A stretch of 64,000 nt of DNA from Aphanomyces cochlioides. Taxonomy: Eukaryota > Oomycota > Saprolegniomycetes > Saprolegniales > Verrucalvaceae. Below the pieces are notes generated by a model. It saw only the letters and a program-made list of their open reading frames with translations, was not told the origin of the DNA and made no database searches. This document shows, piece after piece, positions 1-15,042 of this stretch; the first letter of the stretch is position 1; every line of letters starts with the position of its first letter. Where the stretch lies: contig JAHQRK010000015.1 in assembly GCA_019828595.1 (NCBI GenBank), positions 1,674,001 through 1,738,000 on the forward strand, read 5' to 3'. Position numbers and translations under genes: made by a program.

Positions 1-26
1 GTTGACAGTCGTGTCCTCTGACAGCA

Positions 27-536
27 TTGCTTGGGTGTACGTCGGCTTCCATGGAGTGGATGGATCGAGCTCATTTCTCTCGTAGAACGTCCGTGCGACC
101 AACTTCCCGTTCGGACTTTGACGTGGACCCGCCGTCTGGCTCACTGACGATCCATGTTCGTCGAGAGTTCAATGTCTACCTTGTCGTCCTCTTTGTTTGC
201 ATTTGGGGCGTCACTGCCGCCGTCGGGTACGTCGGGAGCATGACGATCGTGTGGGAGACGCGACCACCCGACAATCCCGCCATGTTCATCAGTGCGTTCA
301 TCGCCATCCCCATCTTTCGCAACACAGCACCAGGAGCTCCAGTCTATGGTACGTCCATTGGCACCGCTCTCGTCATTGAGTTGTCTTCAGGCTGCCTCTT
401 TGATATCTTCAGCACGTTCATCTCGTTCATCGTGACACTCGTCTGCCTCCTCTACGTCTCGCTGGCGTACATGAAGCCCAAGCCGCCACATCCCGTCGTT
501 GTCACGTGGGACGATGCGAATCCTTGCACTCCGTGA
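27..536 (+). CDS. DUF4436-like membrane protein, 3' part
   Basis: C-terminal part of an integral membrane protein; the 5' end lies outside or at the edge of the window, and an acceptor-like site (TCGTAG, ending near 85) suggests the first ATG seen here may not be the real start. Hydrophobic segments begin near VYLVVLFVCIWG, MFISAFIAIPIF and FSTFISFIVTLVCL. The stretch IFRNTAPGAPVYG resembles the RNxxPGxPPxG signature that I associate with DUF4436 proteins. A 42-nt GTACGT...TTCAG intron at 349-390 is likely: it has no stop and keeps the frame, and removing it joins APVYG to CLFDIF, which fits the family better. The stop is 126 bp before the next start codon on the same strand. Function unknown. 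Confidence 0.5.
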   Translation: MLGCTSASMEWMDRAHFSRRTSVRPTSRSDFDVDPPSGSLTIHVRREFNVYLVVLFVCIWGVTAAVGYVGSMTIVWETRPPDNPAMFISAFIAIPIFRNTAPGAPVYGTSIGTALVIELSSGCLFDIFSTFISFIVTLVCLLYVSLAYMKPKPPHPVVVTWDDANPCTP

Positions 537-661
537 CGGCCTTGACGACCGCGCTCTTCCGCTTGATCCAACGCCAATGCACCGAGTCCATGACCATGTG
601 TCTGCGACCAGCTGTAGCTTCCATAAACTCTAACAACTTATCATTCGTTGGATTTGTTGAC

Positions 662-1538
662 ATGGCGAGCAAAGCGCGGAACGACCTCATCCTCGGCGTG
701 ATCTCGTCGTTGAGCTCAGCGATGGTCGCGCCGGACATTGGCAACGTCGAGGGCAATCGCCGTGTTTGGGACGCATACGCCAAGGACTGGTCGCCGACGG
801 CCGACTTTGTCCAGTCCATGTCGCCGCAGTTCTCGCATCCGCTTGCAGTTCTTGGCGACGAGTGGAGCACTCCGGAAGATCTTCACGCCGTACTCGACGC
901 TTACGTCTATCCTTATCTAGCAGCAGGGGAAAGCCTCCATGTCGGGGAGATTGGCAGCGGCGGAGGTCGCGTGAGTCGTCTCGTGGCGCGACAACCGACG
1001 GTCTCCAAGTATGTCTGCTTGGACATTTCCGCGGAAATGCTCGCCCATGCCAAGAATACCCTCGAGGACGTTCCCCATGTCGAATTTAAGCACTTGCCAA
1101 GCGCGTGGCCAGCCGCAACGTCCCTCGACTTTGTCATTGTCTTCGACGTGATGGTCCACATGGATCTCCACACGATCCATCAAACTCTGCAGCAAATCCA
1201 CCGCTTGCTCAAGCCAGGCGGTCATTGCTTCCTGTCGACGGCCAACCTTCTAGCTCCCAGTAAGTTGTCCAAGTCTTGAGCGCTGACTTTGATCGACATA
1301 GAGGGCTGGGAGCGCTTTGAGAAGCAGTCCAAATTCTCCATCGGCGGCTTCTACTGTACGTCACCGTTCCCCTCCAAGTTCCCGACGACTTCTGCATCTT
1401 TGCGTAGTCTTGTGCCCTCAAATGGTCGACTTTGTCGTCGTCCAGAACGGCTTTACGATCGTCCAGCGCAGCCAGCCACGCGGCGACAACATGTACGAGA
1501 ACCGAGACTACCTTGTCGTGATTCAGAAACCTGTCTAA
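662..1538 (+). CDS. class I SAM-dependent methyltransferase (3 exons)
   Basis: A predicted soluble methyltransferase of about 260 aa that transfers methyl from S-adenosylmethionine; the substrate cannot be told. Motif I is VGEIGSGGGRVSRLVA, followed by the acidic motif II end (YVCLDISAEML) and a motif IV/V region (DFVIVFDVMVHMD, then RLLKPGGHCFLST). Exons are 662-1259, 1302-1355 and 1408-1538. Both introns (42 and 52 nt) have GT-AG ends, and the frame runs cleanly through LLAPKGWERFEK and GGFYFLCPQ. The open frame extends upstream to 506, but the ATG at 662 (MASKARND) sits after a non-conserved leader and is preferred. The gene lies tail to tail with the prolyl hydroxylase gene, with 20 bp between the stops. 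Confidence 0.85.
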
Positions 1539-1558
1539 CCCTTGCGTTGACCTCTGCA

Positions 1559-3820
1559 TCAAGTGTTGAGCCAGACTTTTGCTCCTTCTTCAGCGTCAGC
1601 GTTCCACATGAATTGGTTTGCTCCCCACTTGACGCCACGGACGGGAGGGCAGCCGCCATGTCGAGACAAGGGATCGATCTGGAACGACGGAGTTTGCAAG
1701 TAGAACAGCGACGCATGGAGCGCTCTGGCTGGGACAACGAGTCCTTGGCTGCATTCTTCCATGCCAGGACGAACGATCGACTCGTTCGTTGGCTTGACAG
1801 CTAGTGCGAACGGAAAGACCGTCTCGCCGCCTTCATCGACGTCGTTCAAGTACAGAAAGAGTGTCACGAAGCGCTGCGGCGATATGGGCGGCACGTAAAC
1901 TGGCATGGTGTAGTGCATGACGGGATCAAACTGCGCGGCAGCTTCCCAAACTCGAATTAACTCGAGAACGACCGCTTGGCCAAATGCATTAACGAGCTAG
2001 TAAGGAGGGCATTACATGGGGAGCGAGTCGATCCTTCTACCTGGGATAGAACTTGTCTTCTTCCTTGGTTTTCATCGAGCCATGCGATCCATTCTGCGTT
2101 GACGACCGTGTCGCCGCGGTTTCGGGTGCGATGTCGCCATAATTCTAGCACTTTGGTCTCGAAGGAGTTGCTGAATTTAGGATACAAGCTCGCATTTGGC
2201 TGAAGATGGAGAGGGGCAGCTTGGCCAAGAGCGCTGATACGTTCCTTCATGACGCGAACCCATCGAAACCTACATCTTGCTCGTCAAGGGGAGGAAATAC
2301 ACCAGCAGGATTACCATTGAGCCATGCCATGGGGCGATTCCTCCTTCGGAAAAGTATACCGCAGAGCTGGAAGACCCAGCTCATCTTCCCAGAGCCGAAC
2401 GAGCGTCGGCAAGTATTCCCCCTTGTTTTCTAGCAGCTCTTCGAGGATATTCGTCGCCTTCGAGCGGAGATTAAAGTCGAGCCAGTCTGCCCATGCTTGT
2501 GCAAATCTACACCATCGCCATCAAGCTCTCGGGGGATTTTATGCTGGTTCCTTACCGGGCGTTGAAAAAGTTTGTGGCGTTGGCAAAAGATGCAAATGCC
2601 GTCAGCAGTGTGTTTGGAAACATCTCCTTGTTCAGGGGATACCAAGGCTGGCCTCTTTGAAAGTGCACGGGGACGAGCGTTTTGTCCATGGCGTCGAGCT
2701 TTGCAGCTGCCCACTTGGCCCAGATCTACTTGCCGTCAAGAAATAAAGTGTCGAATGCAATACGAAATTTGTACCTCAAAGTCCGTCATGTTGAGTTTCT
2801 TGCGGGGAATGACGTCCTGCGCACCAAATGTGTCCAAGTGGCGCTTGTAGAACTCGCCTTGGTTGTATCGGACCAACTGCGTCCTCTCGCCAAAGGATGG
2901 ACTTGGCAGCCTTGCGATCTTTGTTGCTCGGACTTGCAGCTGTCGGGTGAGTTGACTTGGCGGAAGGAATGCCGTGTGACTCGTTCGAGAGGCAGAGACG
3001 CCTACGTGCTCGTTGATTTCCTCGAGTTTTGCTAGCTAGTCAAACCTCGTTCGCCTTTTTGGTCAACCTTGGAGCGCACAAGATGAGGTTCTCCCTGGGC
3101 GATGATCGCCTCGGCCTCCTCTTGGGTGAAAAAGCCCGACACGTCAAAGACTTTGGGCGACAGACTGTTGGTTGTAAGCTTGACGCCATCGTCGAGGACT
3201 GTTTCGTGCCCGATGGCAATGCCAGGCCACAACCACATTTGGAATTCAAGCAAGACGTGGATGATATGGTTGGAAGCATGGAGGTCGGCGACATCTTCGA
3301 TGACGTCCCCGAGCTGGGTGTAGAGCCGCACGCCCAAGGCGACCCAATCTGCATCACCTCCCAGTGCAAGAGCACCTTCGTGACCAAGAGCGTGCAAGCA
3401 AGAAGCGTTGCCACTCCATGAAAAGAAGAGACCGCTGTTTTCGCCGTTGAGCATGACAAAGATAACGCTGCTGTTCTTGGGCTGGGTCATTGCCTCTGTC
3501 ACATGGACGGTTGAGCTCAATGGAGATGGAATCGAAGAGCAATTTTGTGGAGCGATAAAGCGCTGCGCCTAGAGTGACGATGGATGAGTTGTTCAAAAGG
3601 GTAAGAGCACCTCGATTGACACGACGTCGGTCGCGTACTTTGGAATCAACTTGGAGTCGACGAGAGCCACACCAGAGCCCAAAGCCGGCGAGAGAGCTGG
3701 CAGGACAGTCGGCACACTGACATATTGGCTGGTGCTAGGTGTGGAAAGGAAGACTCGATGCACCAGGACGGCCACGAGCACGACGATCGAGCCGGCGACT
3801 TGCCATGCCGACAGCTTCAT
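1559..3820 (-). CDS. prolyl 4-hydroxylase alpha-subunit-like 2OG-Fe(II) dioxygenase (7 exons)
   Basis: Hydroxylates prolyl residues using Fe(II), 2-oxoglutarate and O2, probably in the secretory pathway: the N-terminus MKLSAWQVAGSIVVLVAVLV is a signal anchor. Approximate exons, 5' to 3', are 3820-3611, 3568-3046, 3001-2775, 2725-2556, one starting at 2506, one covering about 2250-2030, and a last one ending at 1559; introns are 42-50 nt and every junction keeps frame. Metal ligands are visible as HLD in FYKRHLDTFG and the distal His in SRHGGCPP; the 2OG-binding Lys is in GVKWGANQF. LFLYLNDVDEGGETVFP is the classic P4H core strand. About 190 residues rich in Trp and Leu (IWAKWAAAKLD to VLELIRVWE) are inserted between the HxD half and the distal half of the fold. 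Confidence 0.88.
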
Positions 3821-5072
3821 TTTGACGCTTTGCTACAAATCCATCATTTTGGCCAATCATGCCGACATGGTCATCCAAGTCTCCGATCTGTGAAGCAACC
3901 GACCAAAACTGGCGATGGTCGATTGTGCTCTCGACCAGACTTGTTCAATCTCGAGTCTTGGTCATGATGCTAATGACCGGAGCAATAAATTTGCTTGCCT
4001 CAATAAGCTCATCACCCGTCGTTTCGCGTCAGAGTCACTACTTGATGCTCGTCTGCTGTTTGAGAATCATCGTCTCCTTGGACCTGAGTATGGAAATCAA
4101 TGCTCAAAACGAGAAACCAGCATAGATCCTCAACTTTCCAGCTTGTCGAATGGCTCGATATCACCATACCAATGCCGTCCCGGTTTCAATGCTTTACACT
4201 TTGCAATCGTCCATTTGCAATCATCATCATTCGGTTCACCAGGACGCTCAAATTCTCTCGATACGAATCGATTGATTGCGACGGTCCATTGTGTGATGTC
4301 CACATCGTTCCAAGGTTCCGTCTGGAAAGATTGCCTGTTGACGCAAACGCATCAATTGAATCTTGCATCCGTGAGGGAGCCAACGAGATGTCGTCCACGG
4401 GCCGTCTCAAGTCGCGGGAGTCTTTCCCACGACAACTTCATGGACCTTCTCTCGCGTCTCCATAGAAATGCTCATACTCCTATGTGGAATATTCCGGGAT
4501 GGACAACCATCGCATACAAATTCTCATATAAACTCATTCTCGCGCCAAATATACCATGTCGCCTGTTCTAAATTCCCCTCCTCCAAGCTCGCAAACTTCG
4601 CTTCCGATCTCAATAAGAACCCGACGACCTACACTCGATGGAGTTCTATTCTACGAATATATATCCGCTCTCAATGCTTAACTCTTGTCATTGAGTCCAT
4701 GGCTGGATGGCGGATTACAGCGAGGATGGAGAATAAACGCGTCGCCAGTTGGTCATGGGCATATGCCGTCGGGTCGAGCCCACGCTGGCTTCTTTTTGTA
4801 CGAAATTGACATTTTTTTGGAAAAAGGTTCAAATTCCAATGGATTGTGGGTGAATTTTATAGGGAAATTTGGCCGTGTCTTTGTGCAAAATTCGCATTTT
4901 TTGCAAATTTTTGACAAAAGTTGTCGATAAAATATAGTGCTTTCACTTGAAATTTGTATGGAGATCGAAAACAAATAATGGATTTTCAACGAATACGCCG
5001 CCAAGCTGGCTTTCCATTTCATCAGACACCATTCGAAATTTGCCGGCATTCCTCGGATCCACGCCGACAGCG
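3821..5072. other. intergenic, no gene supported
   Basis: Open frames here (the longest at 3915-4571 on the plus strand) lack family motifs, have irregular composition and start from weak codons. The sequence from about 4800 becomes AT-rich. I see no RNA gene, repeat or transposon remnant. Confidence 0.5.
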
Positions 5073-5474
5073 ATGGGAGCGTCCACGGCTGAGCTCTCAC
5101 CATTGATGGAGTCCAGTCCAGCGACGTCGACGTCCAGCAGCTCAACTTTTGATGCAGTGATTGTGCCAGTTGTCAAGTCGACGCGATCAATTCATGTCCA
5201 GACCAAACCAAAAGAAGAAGTATATCCGCTGCCATGGTTTCGATCGCCAGAGATGCCAAAGAAACCCGTTCGACTCATACTCAAGAAGGAATCACCCAAG
5301 ACGATCTGCTGCAATTTTACAAGACTCAACGACGGTGAAAAGTGTATCCATGTCCTCGTCGCGGCGATCCTCGTTTGCACGATTGTCGTGATCCTGTCTA
5401 TTATCTATCACAGCGGCAAGCAAGCGCCCAAGAACACGCTCCATCCGCACTTTATCTTGCGAGGGAATTCATAA
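5073..5474 (+). CDS. small hypothetical single-pass membrane protein
   Basis: An open frame of about 133 codons with first in-frame ATG at 5073. The N-terminal half is rich in Ser and Thr, a basic middle follows, and one clear hydrophobic helix (HVLVAAILVCTIVVILSII) sits about 25 residues before the end. No family recognised. The Ser-rich N-terminus, a positively charged flank and a single helix are what a tail-proximal membrane anchor would look like, but an unexpressed frame cannot be excluded. Confidence 0.35.
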   Translation: MGASTAELSPLMESSPATSTSSSSTFDAVIVPVVKSTRSIHVQTKPKEEVYPLPWFRSPEMPKKPVRLILKKESPKTICCNFTRLNDGEKCIHVLVAAILVCTIVVILSIIYHSGKQAPKNTLHPHFILRGNS

Positions 5475-6723
5475 ACAAGGTCGGTGGAGAAAATTGTCTG
5501 TGTATCTTTTCTCGTCCACGCTTCCTTGCTGGTCGGACGCCACTCGCTTTCGGTGCTGCGTGTCTCTAGGCTGTGGCGATTTTTCCAGTGTGCATGTCTG
5601 AATTCATGGACCAAGTCAATGGGAGATGAAAAGCGCCACACTTGCTTGCATAACATGAGACGGACGATCGATTAAAAGTTGTCTTCCTGCGTGTGCAACG
5701 TCCATCCACGCTTGCATCTGGAAATCATTCTCTCTGTGATTTCTCGATGCGAGCCGCACGAGACGCGAAGAAGGAACGACATTTGACGATGTTAAAACCA
5801 GGAATACATGAAGTCCCATCTAATCTTCAATCTCTCAACAGTGCGACCAGGTTACAGTATTCTTTGGGTGCATTGAGTCGAGCGCATCCGAGTCTTACTG
5901 CCTCTGCGCAAGGAACATCGTTTGCAGTTCAATCGACGAAAAGCCTTCCAACTTGCTCACCTACATGGAAACACAATACATAATTCAGAGTACCTCCAGT
6001 CAGCAATTAATTCTGCGACCTTTGTCGTCAGGAAGCTGCCATGGAGGGCACTGAAGGCAACATGTAGCGGCGTTTCTTCCGATTAGAAAGGGCGCCATAC
6101 TTACAAATAGACAAGTTCATACAGGAGGGAAAGGCTCAGATTAGCATGACCAGAACTCTTCATGGACAAAGAACGAAGTCTTTGCCAGTTAAAGCATCAG
6201 GCTCAAAGGTTTCGCTTTCCTCGTTGCCCATCTACCTGCAAAGAATGACACAGGATGCCGCCAGGATGTCGCGGACGATTCACAGCCTGTCCTATCGAGA
6301 AAGATGATTTGTGTTTTGTTAGGCACTATATAGATTTTCAAGGGCAACATATAAAATATGAAGGTATTACATTAATCCGGATGTGCTTTCCGGTGGAACA
6401 AACTCCACTGCATTATTCTAGAGTCGATAATTGGAAAGATTTGCACAACGGTCCTCTTCTCCATGTGCCAGGTGGGGCCGTTTTTAGACTGTTGACACTA
6501 CTTTCTAATGAGGAAAATAACTTGTAAGATGCATTTCGAATAATGTTAACTTCAACAACTTAACACTTCCAAGGTGCTCAAACTTGATAAAATTCATTGA
6601 TCTTTCAACCTCGATGGGGCTGCCATTCTGGGGAACTTTACCTCTTTTTGATGTTTCGTGTTGACTTGAGGAGAGAATGAAAAGTCGAGCGCCAAAGACA
6701 CCTCTTAAACTCGGTACGGATAT
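5475..6723. other. intergenic, no gene supported
   Basis: Only short frames without recognisable motifs. The right half, from about 6330, is AT-rich and precedes the SWIM-domain gene. Confidence 0.5.
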
Positions 6724-6770
6724 TTATCCGGATGACTGTTTGGAAATACACTGGATATGATATCCGGATA
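6724..6770. promoter_or_regulatory. paired TATCCGGATA palindromes before the SWS1-like gene
   Basis: TTATCCGGATGA at 6724-6735 and a perfect TATCCGGATA palindrome at 6761-6770, ending 21 bp before the start codon at 6792. The same core occurs as a pair just upstream of the DHODH and OXA1 start codons in this window, so a shared transcription-factor or start-site element is inferred. Confidence 0.4.
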
Positions 6771-6791
6771 GCACAGTCAAAAAAGCGCGAA

Positions 6792-7282
6792 ATGAGCAAT
6801 GAAATGAGCGCGGCGATCTTACGCCAGGTCCTTGGCCAAGTGAAGGCAAACGGCGGCGAGTTCACGGCAGAGCACGGAGAGATCTTAGTATCAGTCTATT
6901 CCAATGATGTGGAATTGTCTCTCTTGCAATCGGCGTCAGAACTGGTTGAGAAACGTCGAATCACGCGCGTCGAAGCGACTCCAAGTGGTCGTGCGTTCTA
7001 TCGCGTTGCCTCGCATCATGCCGGCGCAAACGGAGGTCCGTCGTTTTACATATGCTTTGCTCATTATTGCTCGTGCTCGGGATTTGTCGAAACCACAGTC
7101 TTAAGCAAGACCAGCATGGTACTTACACAATTAGACATGTCAACGTGCTCATGTGTACTTTCTACTAGTGCAAGCATATTCTTGGAGCCCTCCTCGCCGA
7201 CGCGACGGGAAAAAGCATCGTGGAAACGATTCCAGATGATCAATACGCTGACCTGCTGTGTCCCAACGTTGCTAAGGCGTAA
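6792..7282 (+). CDS. SWIM zinc-finger protein, SWS1/ZSWIM7-like (2 exons)
   Basis: A short protein (146 aa) with the SWIM zinc-binding pattern CxCx(n)CxH: HYCSCSGF ends the first exon region and MCKHILGALLAD opens the second. Exons are 6792-7118 and 7169-7282; the 50-nt intron (GTACTT...CTACTAG) is phase 0 and brings the CxC and CxH pairs to normal SWIM spacing. In animals and fungi, SWS1/ZSWIM7 (Shu complex) partners with Rad51 paralogues to promote homologous recombination; the length and the single C-terminal SWIM domain match that family better than the plant FAR1 or MuDR transposase SWIM proteins. The start is the first Met that gives a compact N-terminus; an in-frame ATG exists upstream at 6732. 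Confidence 0.72.
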
Positions 7283-7782
7283 GAAGCCAAAGTCGTTCAA
7301 TAAACGTACATCGATTCTCTCGACTATTTTGACGTATCCTAGGAAATCCACCACCCAGGGCCGTTCGACGTCACTGCTGCCGCTTGGACTTGGCGCCATC
7401 GCGGTATTTGTTCGCAGCATCTAGTCTCAAAAAGTCCCCTCGACAAGTTGTCCAAGCGCTCTTAAGGTCTCTTCATTTTTATAGTCTTCCACTCGAAGTG
7501 AGGAGAAAGTCCATTCCCCCCCGAAAGGATGGAAATTTTCTCCTAAACACTTTTAGCTTGGAGGATGTCGATGAGCACTTGCCTAGAGCTGAGGAAGACC
7601 ATGATGGAAAGATGCCGCACAAGACACATGTCGACGGCATTCGCTGAAGCTTTGTTTCGGAATGGCTCAGAACGGCCGAATTTATTTTGGTGGTGAAGAG
7701 GGATCTTTTTCAACCAATGGGAAGCAGTCGGTGGTGGACTGCTCCTATCCTCGGGTTTGCCGCGCAGAACAAGCCGCGGGCG
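7283..7782. other. intergenic or 5' region of the USP7-like gene
   Basis: No independent gene seen. The frame of the next gene is open upstream to about 7687, so its start may lie a little earlier. Minus-strand frames here are shadows. Confidence 0.4.
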
Positions 7783-11837
<4,055 letters not shown>

Positions 11838-11867
11838 GGACACGATCGTTTAAACCAAATGTTTTGG

Positions 11868-13440
11868 ACAATCACATTACATTTAGAGACTAGACTTATT
11901 TAGAGCACGTTGATGGGCAAGACAAAGACGACTGGTGGAATGAAGAGTATCGCGCTGGGCGAGACGTTTGCAGTTGGGCAGACTGCACACTTTATGTCGT
12001 CGATGAATCTCGCAGAGTCCTCCGCCACGATCCGTCCGACCACATCCATCGAGACTACAGATTCTTGAGCCTCCATGCGAGGCGCAGTGGTCCCCTCGTT
12101 GGGCGCCAATTGTGCAGTCTGGTGTCTTGCATCGACGACCTCCTCCGTGCTTTCGGCATTTGCCCTCTCCTTGGGAACTTTTATCACACCCTTCAACTGT
12201 GCATCGTGCGCCACCACCATGCGCTTTACACAGACCATGGGATTGGGCAGATCGTTCGCAATTGTCCACGCTGCAACGCTTTCCCCCGCCGTGGGCAATG
12301 CAGAGGTTCTTGCCTTGGCTTCCCTTTTGGCATCCTCGCATTTTGCATCGGCGAGTTCCCCCATGGTCTTTGCACATGCCACGATATGACACCGCATTGA
12401 TGCATCCTCTTCGGAGACATTGCCCATTCACTTCTTCATTGATGCTTTTGTAGATATCTGTGTCGTAGTTGTGGACGACGTCGATCTGCTCCATCTTGAT
12501 GGCATCATCGAGGGACACAATCGACTCAATGATACAATCGAGCATGTCTTGGTCCATGGCGAGATGGCTCACGGGTCTCATGTCAAATGTGGAAATGACT
12601 CACCCCTTAGAGGCAAAAATAAAGAGTTGGCTCGATCTCACAAGCAACACACACGGAGCTACTGAATACTTACAGTACACGTGGTGCAAATCTCCATGTC
12701 GAATCAGAAAGGCCATCGCCTGACTGTCTGAATGCAGGTTCGTCGGCTACAATCTCTCCGTCTATAAGAGCTTGTGTAGGCCAGAGTATACTCGTCGTAA
12801 AGTTCAAAGTGCACTTTGCCATGATGGTACAAAGGGCAAAGTGCCCTGGTTGTTGCGCAAAGTGATGTCATTGTTGACCATGCGACGATCGACGTGGACT
12901 TGAAGGCAGATACACCTCGGAAAGGTTCATGTTTCGTCAAGATTTGCGTTGGGACGAACGTAACACAAACGCAACTCCCGTGACGCAACGCTTCGCTTGG
13001 ACCTCGCTCAGTATGAAGAGCACCCAAAGGACATGCGAAAGCTCCTAGCAAGGGCTATCCTGGCCATCGACATCGGGGCGATCATGCTCTGATGGCGTCA
13101 TGACACAACGAGAAAAACTCTTATGCAGGCAGACCGATGGCCATCACGCTTTGAACTGTATGGCTGGGCCTCATACACGACCTCTTTTGTGACTCATGCA
13201 CAGACCTCATGAGATAAACAACCGAATTCCTGGTTGACCTCAGAGGGACTAAACTTTGCACTTGAACATTGTAAAACTTGATTACTCATAGAAGAGATCG
13301 ATGACGAGTCTTTCTTCGACAGTGTTGAGTCACTCTGGTGGCCTTGAAAAGCAACCAGCCTGTCCTAGCTTTCAGATCTCTTGAAGCTTTGCGACAAGGT
13401 TCATTGTCGGGTGCACAACCGGTGCAAAAAACGCCAAACT
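11868..13440 (-). repeat. dispersed ~1.5 kb unit shared with the palindrome arms
   Basis: From AATCACATTACATTTA at about 11868 the sequence is collinear with 62180-63900 (right palindrome arm) and, inverted, with the left arm. Similarity covers the zinc-knuckle gene and about 850 bp upstream of it, including TTTGCGTTGGGACGAACGTA (12943 and 63479) and GTGTTGAGTCACT (13322 and 63823). It begins only about 30 bp after the USP7-like stop codon. Copies differ by many substitutions and indels, so this is an older duplicate than the two arm copies. Confidence 0.8.
11883..12581 (-). CDS. WRKY19-like zinc-knuckle repeat protein
   Basis: A 232-aa protein made mostly of seven tandem knuckles of the form C-x4-C-x9-C-x2-H followed by GG (for example CKMRGC...CIAHGG, CSVDNC...CKAHGG, CTVEGC...CRKHGG), with a wider-spaced last unit ending CLAHQRA. 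Such repeats occur in plant WRKY19-type proteins and in many copies in oomycetes and are presumed to bind zinc and nucleic acid or protein; no WRKY domain is present. The N-terminus (MAMD-type, LDDAIKMEQIDVVHN) is acidic and conserved in the two palindrome copies, which carry an extra ~60-residue insertion between it and the knuckles. Start: the ATG at 12581, supported by alignment to the paralogues. Confidence 0.75.
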   Translation of the reverse strand: MRPVSHLAMDQDMLDCIIESIVSLDDAIKMEQIDVVHNYDTDIYKSINEEVNGQCLRRGCINAVSYRGMCKDHGGTRRCKMRGCQKGSQGKNLCIAHGGGKRCSVDNCERSAQSHGLCKAHGGGARCTVEGCDKSSQGEGKCRKHGGGRRCKTPDCTIGAQRGDHCASHGGSRICSLDGCGRTDRGGGLCEIHRRHKVCSLPNCKRLAQRDTLHSTSRLCLAHQRALNKSSL

Positions 13441-15042
13441 TCCACTGCGACATAGGTCAAGCTGTAACAAGCCAAGGCAGTATTATCCAACTTGGAACCT
13501 TCCTGCCACTATAGCTCATGGGGGCCCTCAAGGGTGGTGGCGTCGTTGCGAAGGGGGGGAAGGACAATTTTAGTGGTGTGTTTCTTAGCTTATCCCAAGT
13601 ACCAGTAGAGTTCGATCGCTTCTGGAGGAGCAGATCGTAAGAGCTGCATAATGCGTCACAAATGTGTCAAAGCTGTGGGATAAGTTTGTTGACATGCGCT
13701 GAACGTCTGGCTGCTCGAACTGATCCAACATGTTGAGAAGCAAGAGCCGCTGATGGATTGCTCACAGTGTCTGCACCCAATCTGACAGACCATTGAGTCG
13801 TCAAAGGACGTGCAATTGTTGTCATTCTGTTGTTGACGATCTTTCATGCAAACTTGCGCCTGTCGTGCACCTAATAATCTCGTTCGAGACATGCCCCGGC
13901 GTGGCGGATACTAGTATCGTTCAACTTTGAAGTCGAACTTCATTACGTGAGCGTGGGATTTCTCGACCGAGTTCCACCCCACGTTTGACGTCTCGTGGAC
14001 TGCATCCCACGTCAGTTGGAGCTTCCACATCGCGACTGACGCGTATGTGTCTGCATATTGTTCGCGTATGCGTTACCGTTTGTTAATCTTGGCCCATAAG
14101 ACGAGGATAAGGTTTGTGAAAACAAAAGAGATTAACGAGAAGATGATATTAATTGAGTGGCTTTACCCTTAACCTCGTATCATAACAGAGTAAATGTAAT
14201 ACCGTAGACTGGTTGCCAAAAGTGAAGGATAAGTTTTGTAACGTTCATGTTGATAAAAACTTGTCGAACTGCATTTTTGTAACCGACATTTATTTTAGCC
14301 AATCATAATGCAAATAATGAAGAATGAGCCAATCAAATGATAGAATACTTGTCCTTTTCAAAATCGTCATCCATTGCAAACTTTCATACTCACGCTCATC
14401 AACAAGGCGAACAGACAAGAAAATATTATTGTCTTGCAACTCTCTTCGACCTGTTTTTACACTTCTAGCGGTGACTATGTCGCGCTCAGTCGGTGTTCGT
14501 TGGTATTCTTGGAGAAGTGGTTGAGAAAAGCTAGAGGGAAAGTTCCGCCGCAATGGACATGCTTGATATCAAAGCTGAACAAATTTGTCTCCGACATAAC
14601 TGGCGAAGTGTCGTCCACGCTGTAGGCGTGGCAGGATATTTCCCATGAGATAGGACAATGCTGACTATTGCAATGGTATTGCAAGCCATCCCCCGTTCAT
14701 TTACCCAGTCCGATTAGCCCACATCGCATGACGGTGACAAGAAGACACTAAGTTGGGCTATATCCTTCATTGTCTTCGAAGCTTCGGCATTATGAAAAGC
14801 TGCACAATATAACGGGGGATTACATCTACTCCTTCCTTCGCGACGCTTTCGTCGTATTGCCAAAGCCCGCAGATTCGACGGAGGTAGAGTTATGTATGTG
14901 AGGACATCTAAGGCGTGGCAGACTTTACTAGACTTGATGGCGCTTCTGTGGTTGCAGCTGATCTTGTCTATTGGATCCTGAAGACAGGGAAATGACAAGG
15001 TATATATATTGATTGAATTGAGCAAGATTGAAGTGACACGAG
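13441..15042. other. intergenic, no gene supported
   Basis: About 1.6 kb with only short, motif-free frames on both strands (for example 13656-13892 and 14290-14625). An AT-rich stretch covers 14060-14330. The right end is the 3' flank of the RNase-kappa-like gene. Confidence 0.5.

Noticed and set aside
3915..4571. A 218-codon frame downstream of the prolyl hydroxylase
   Set aside because: No motif, mixed composition, start not a plausible ATG; longest frame by chance in a 1.2-kb gap.
7064..7420. Minus-strand frame over the SWS1-like gene
   Set aside because: Antisense to a well-supported exon with a complete SWIM motif.
14290..14625. Overlapping frames on both strands
   Set aside because: No motif or conserved splice pattern on either strand; AT-rich surroundings.
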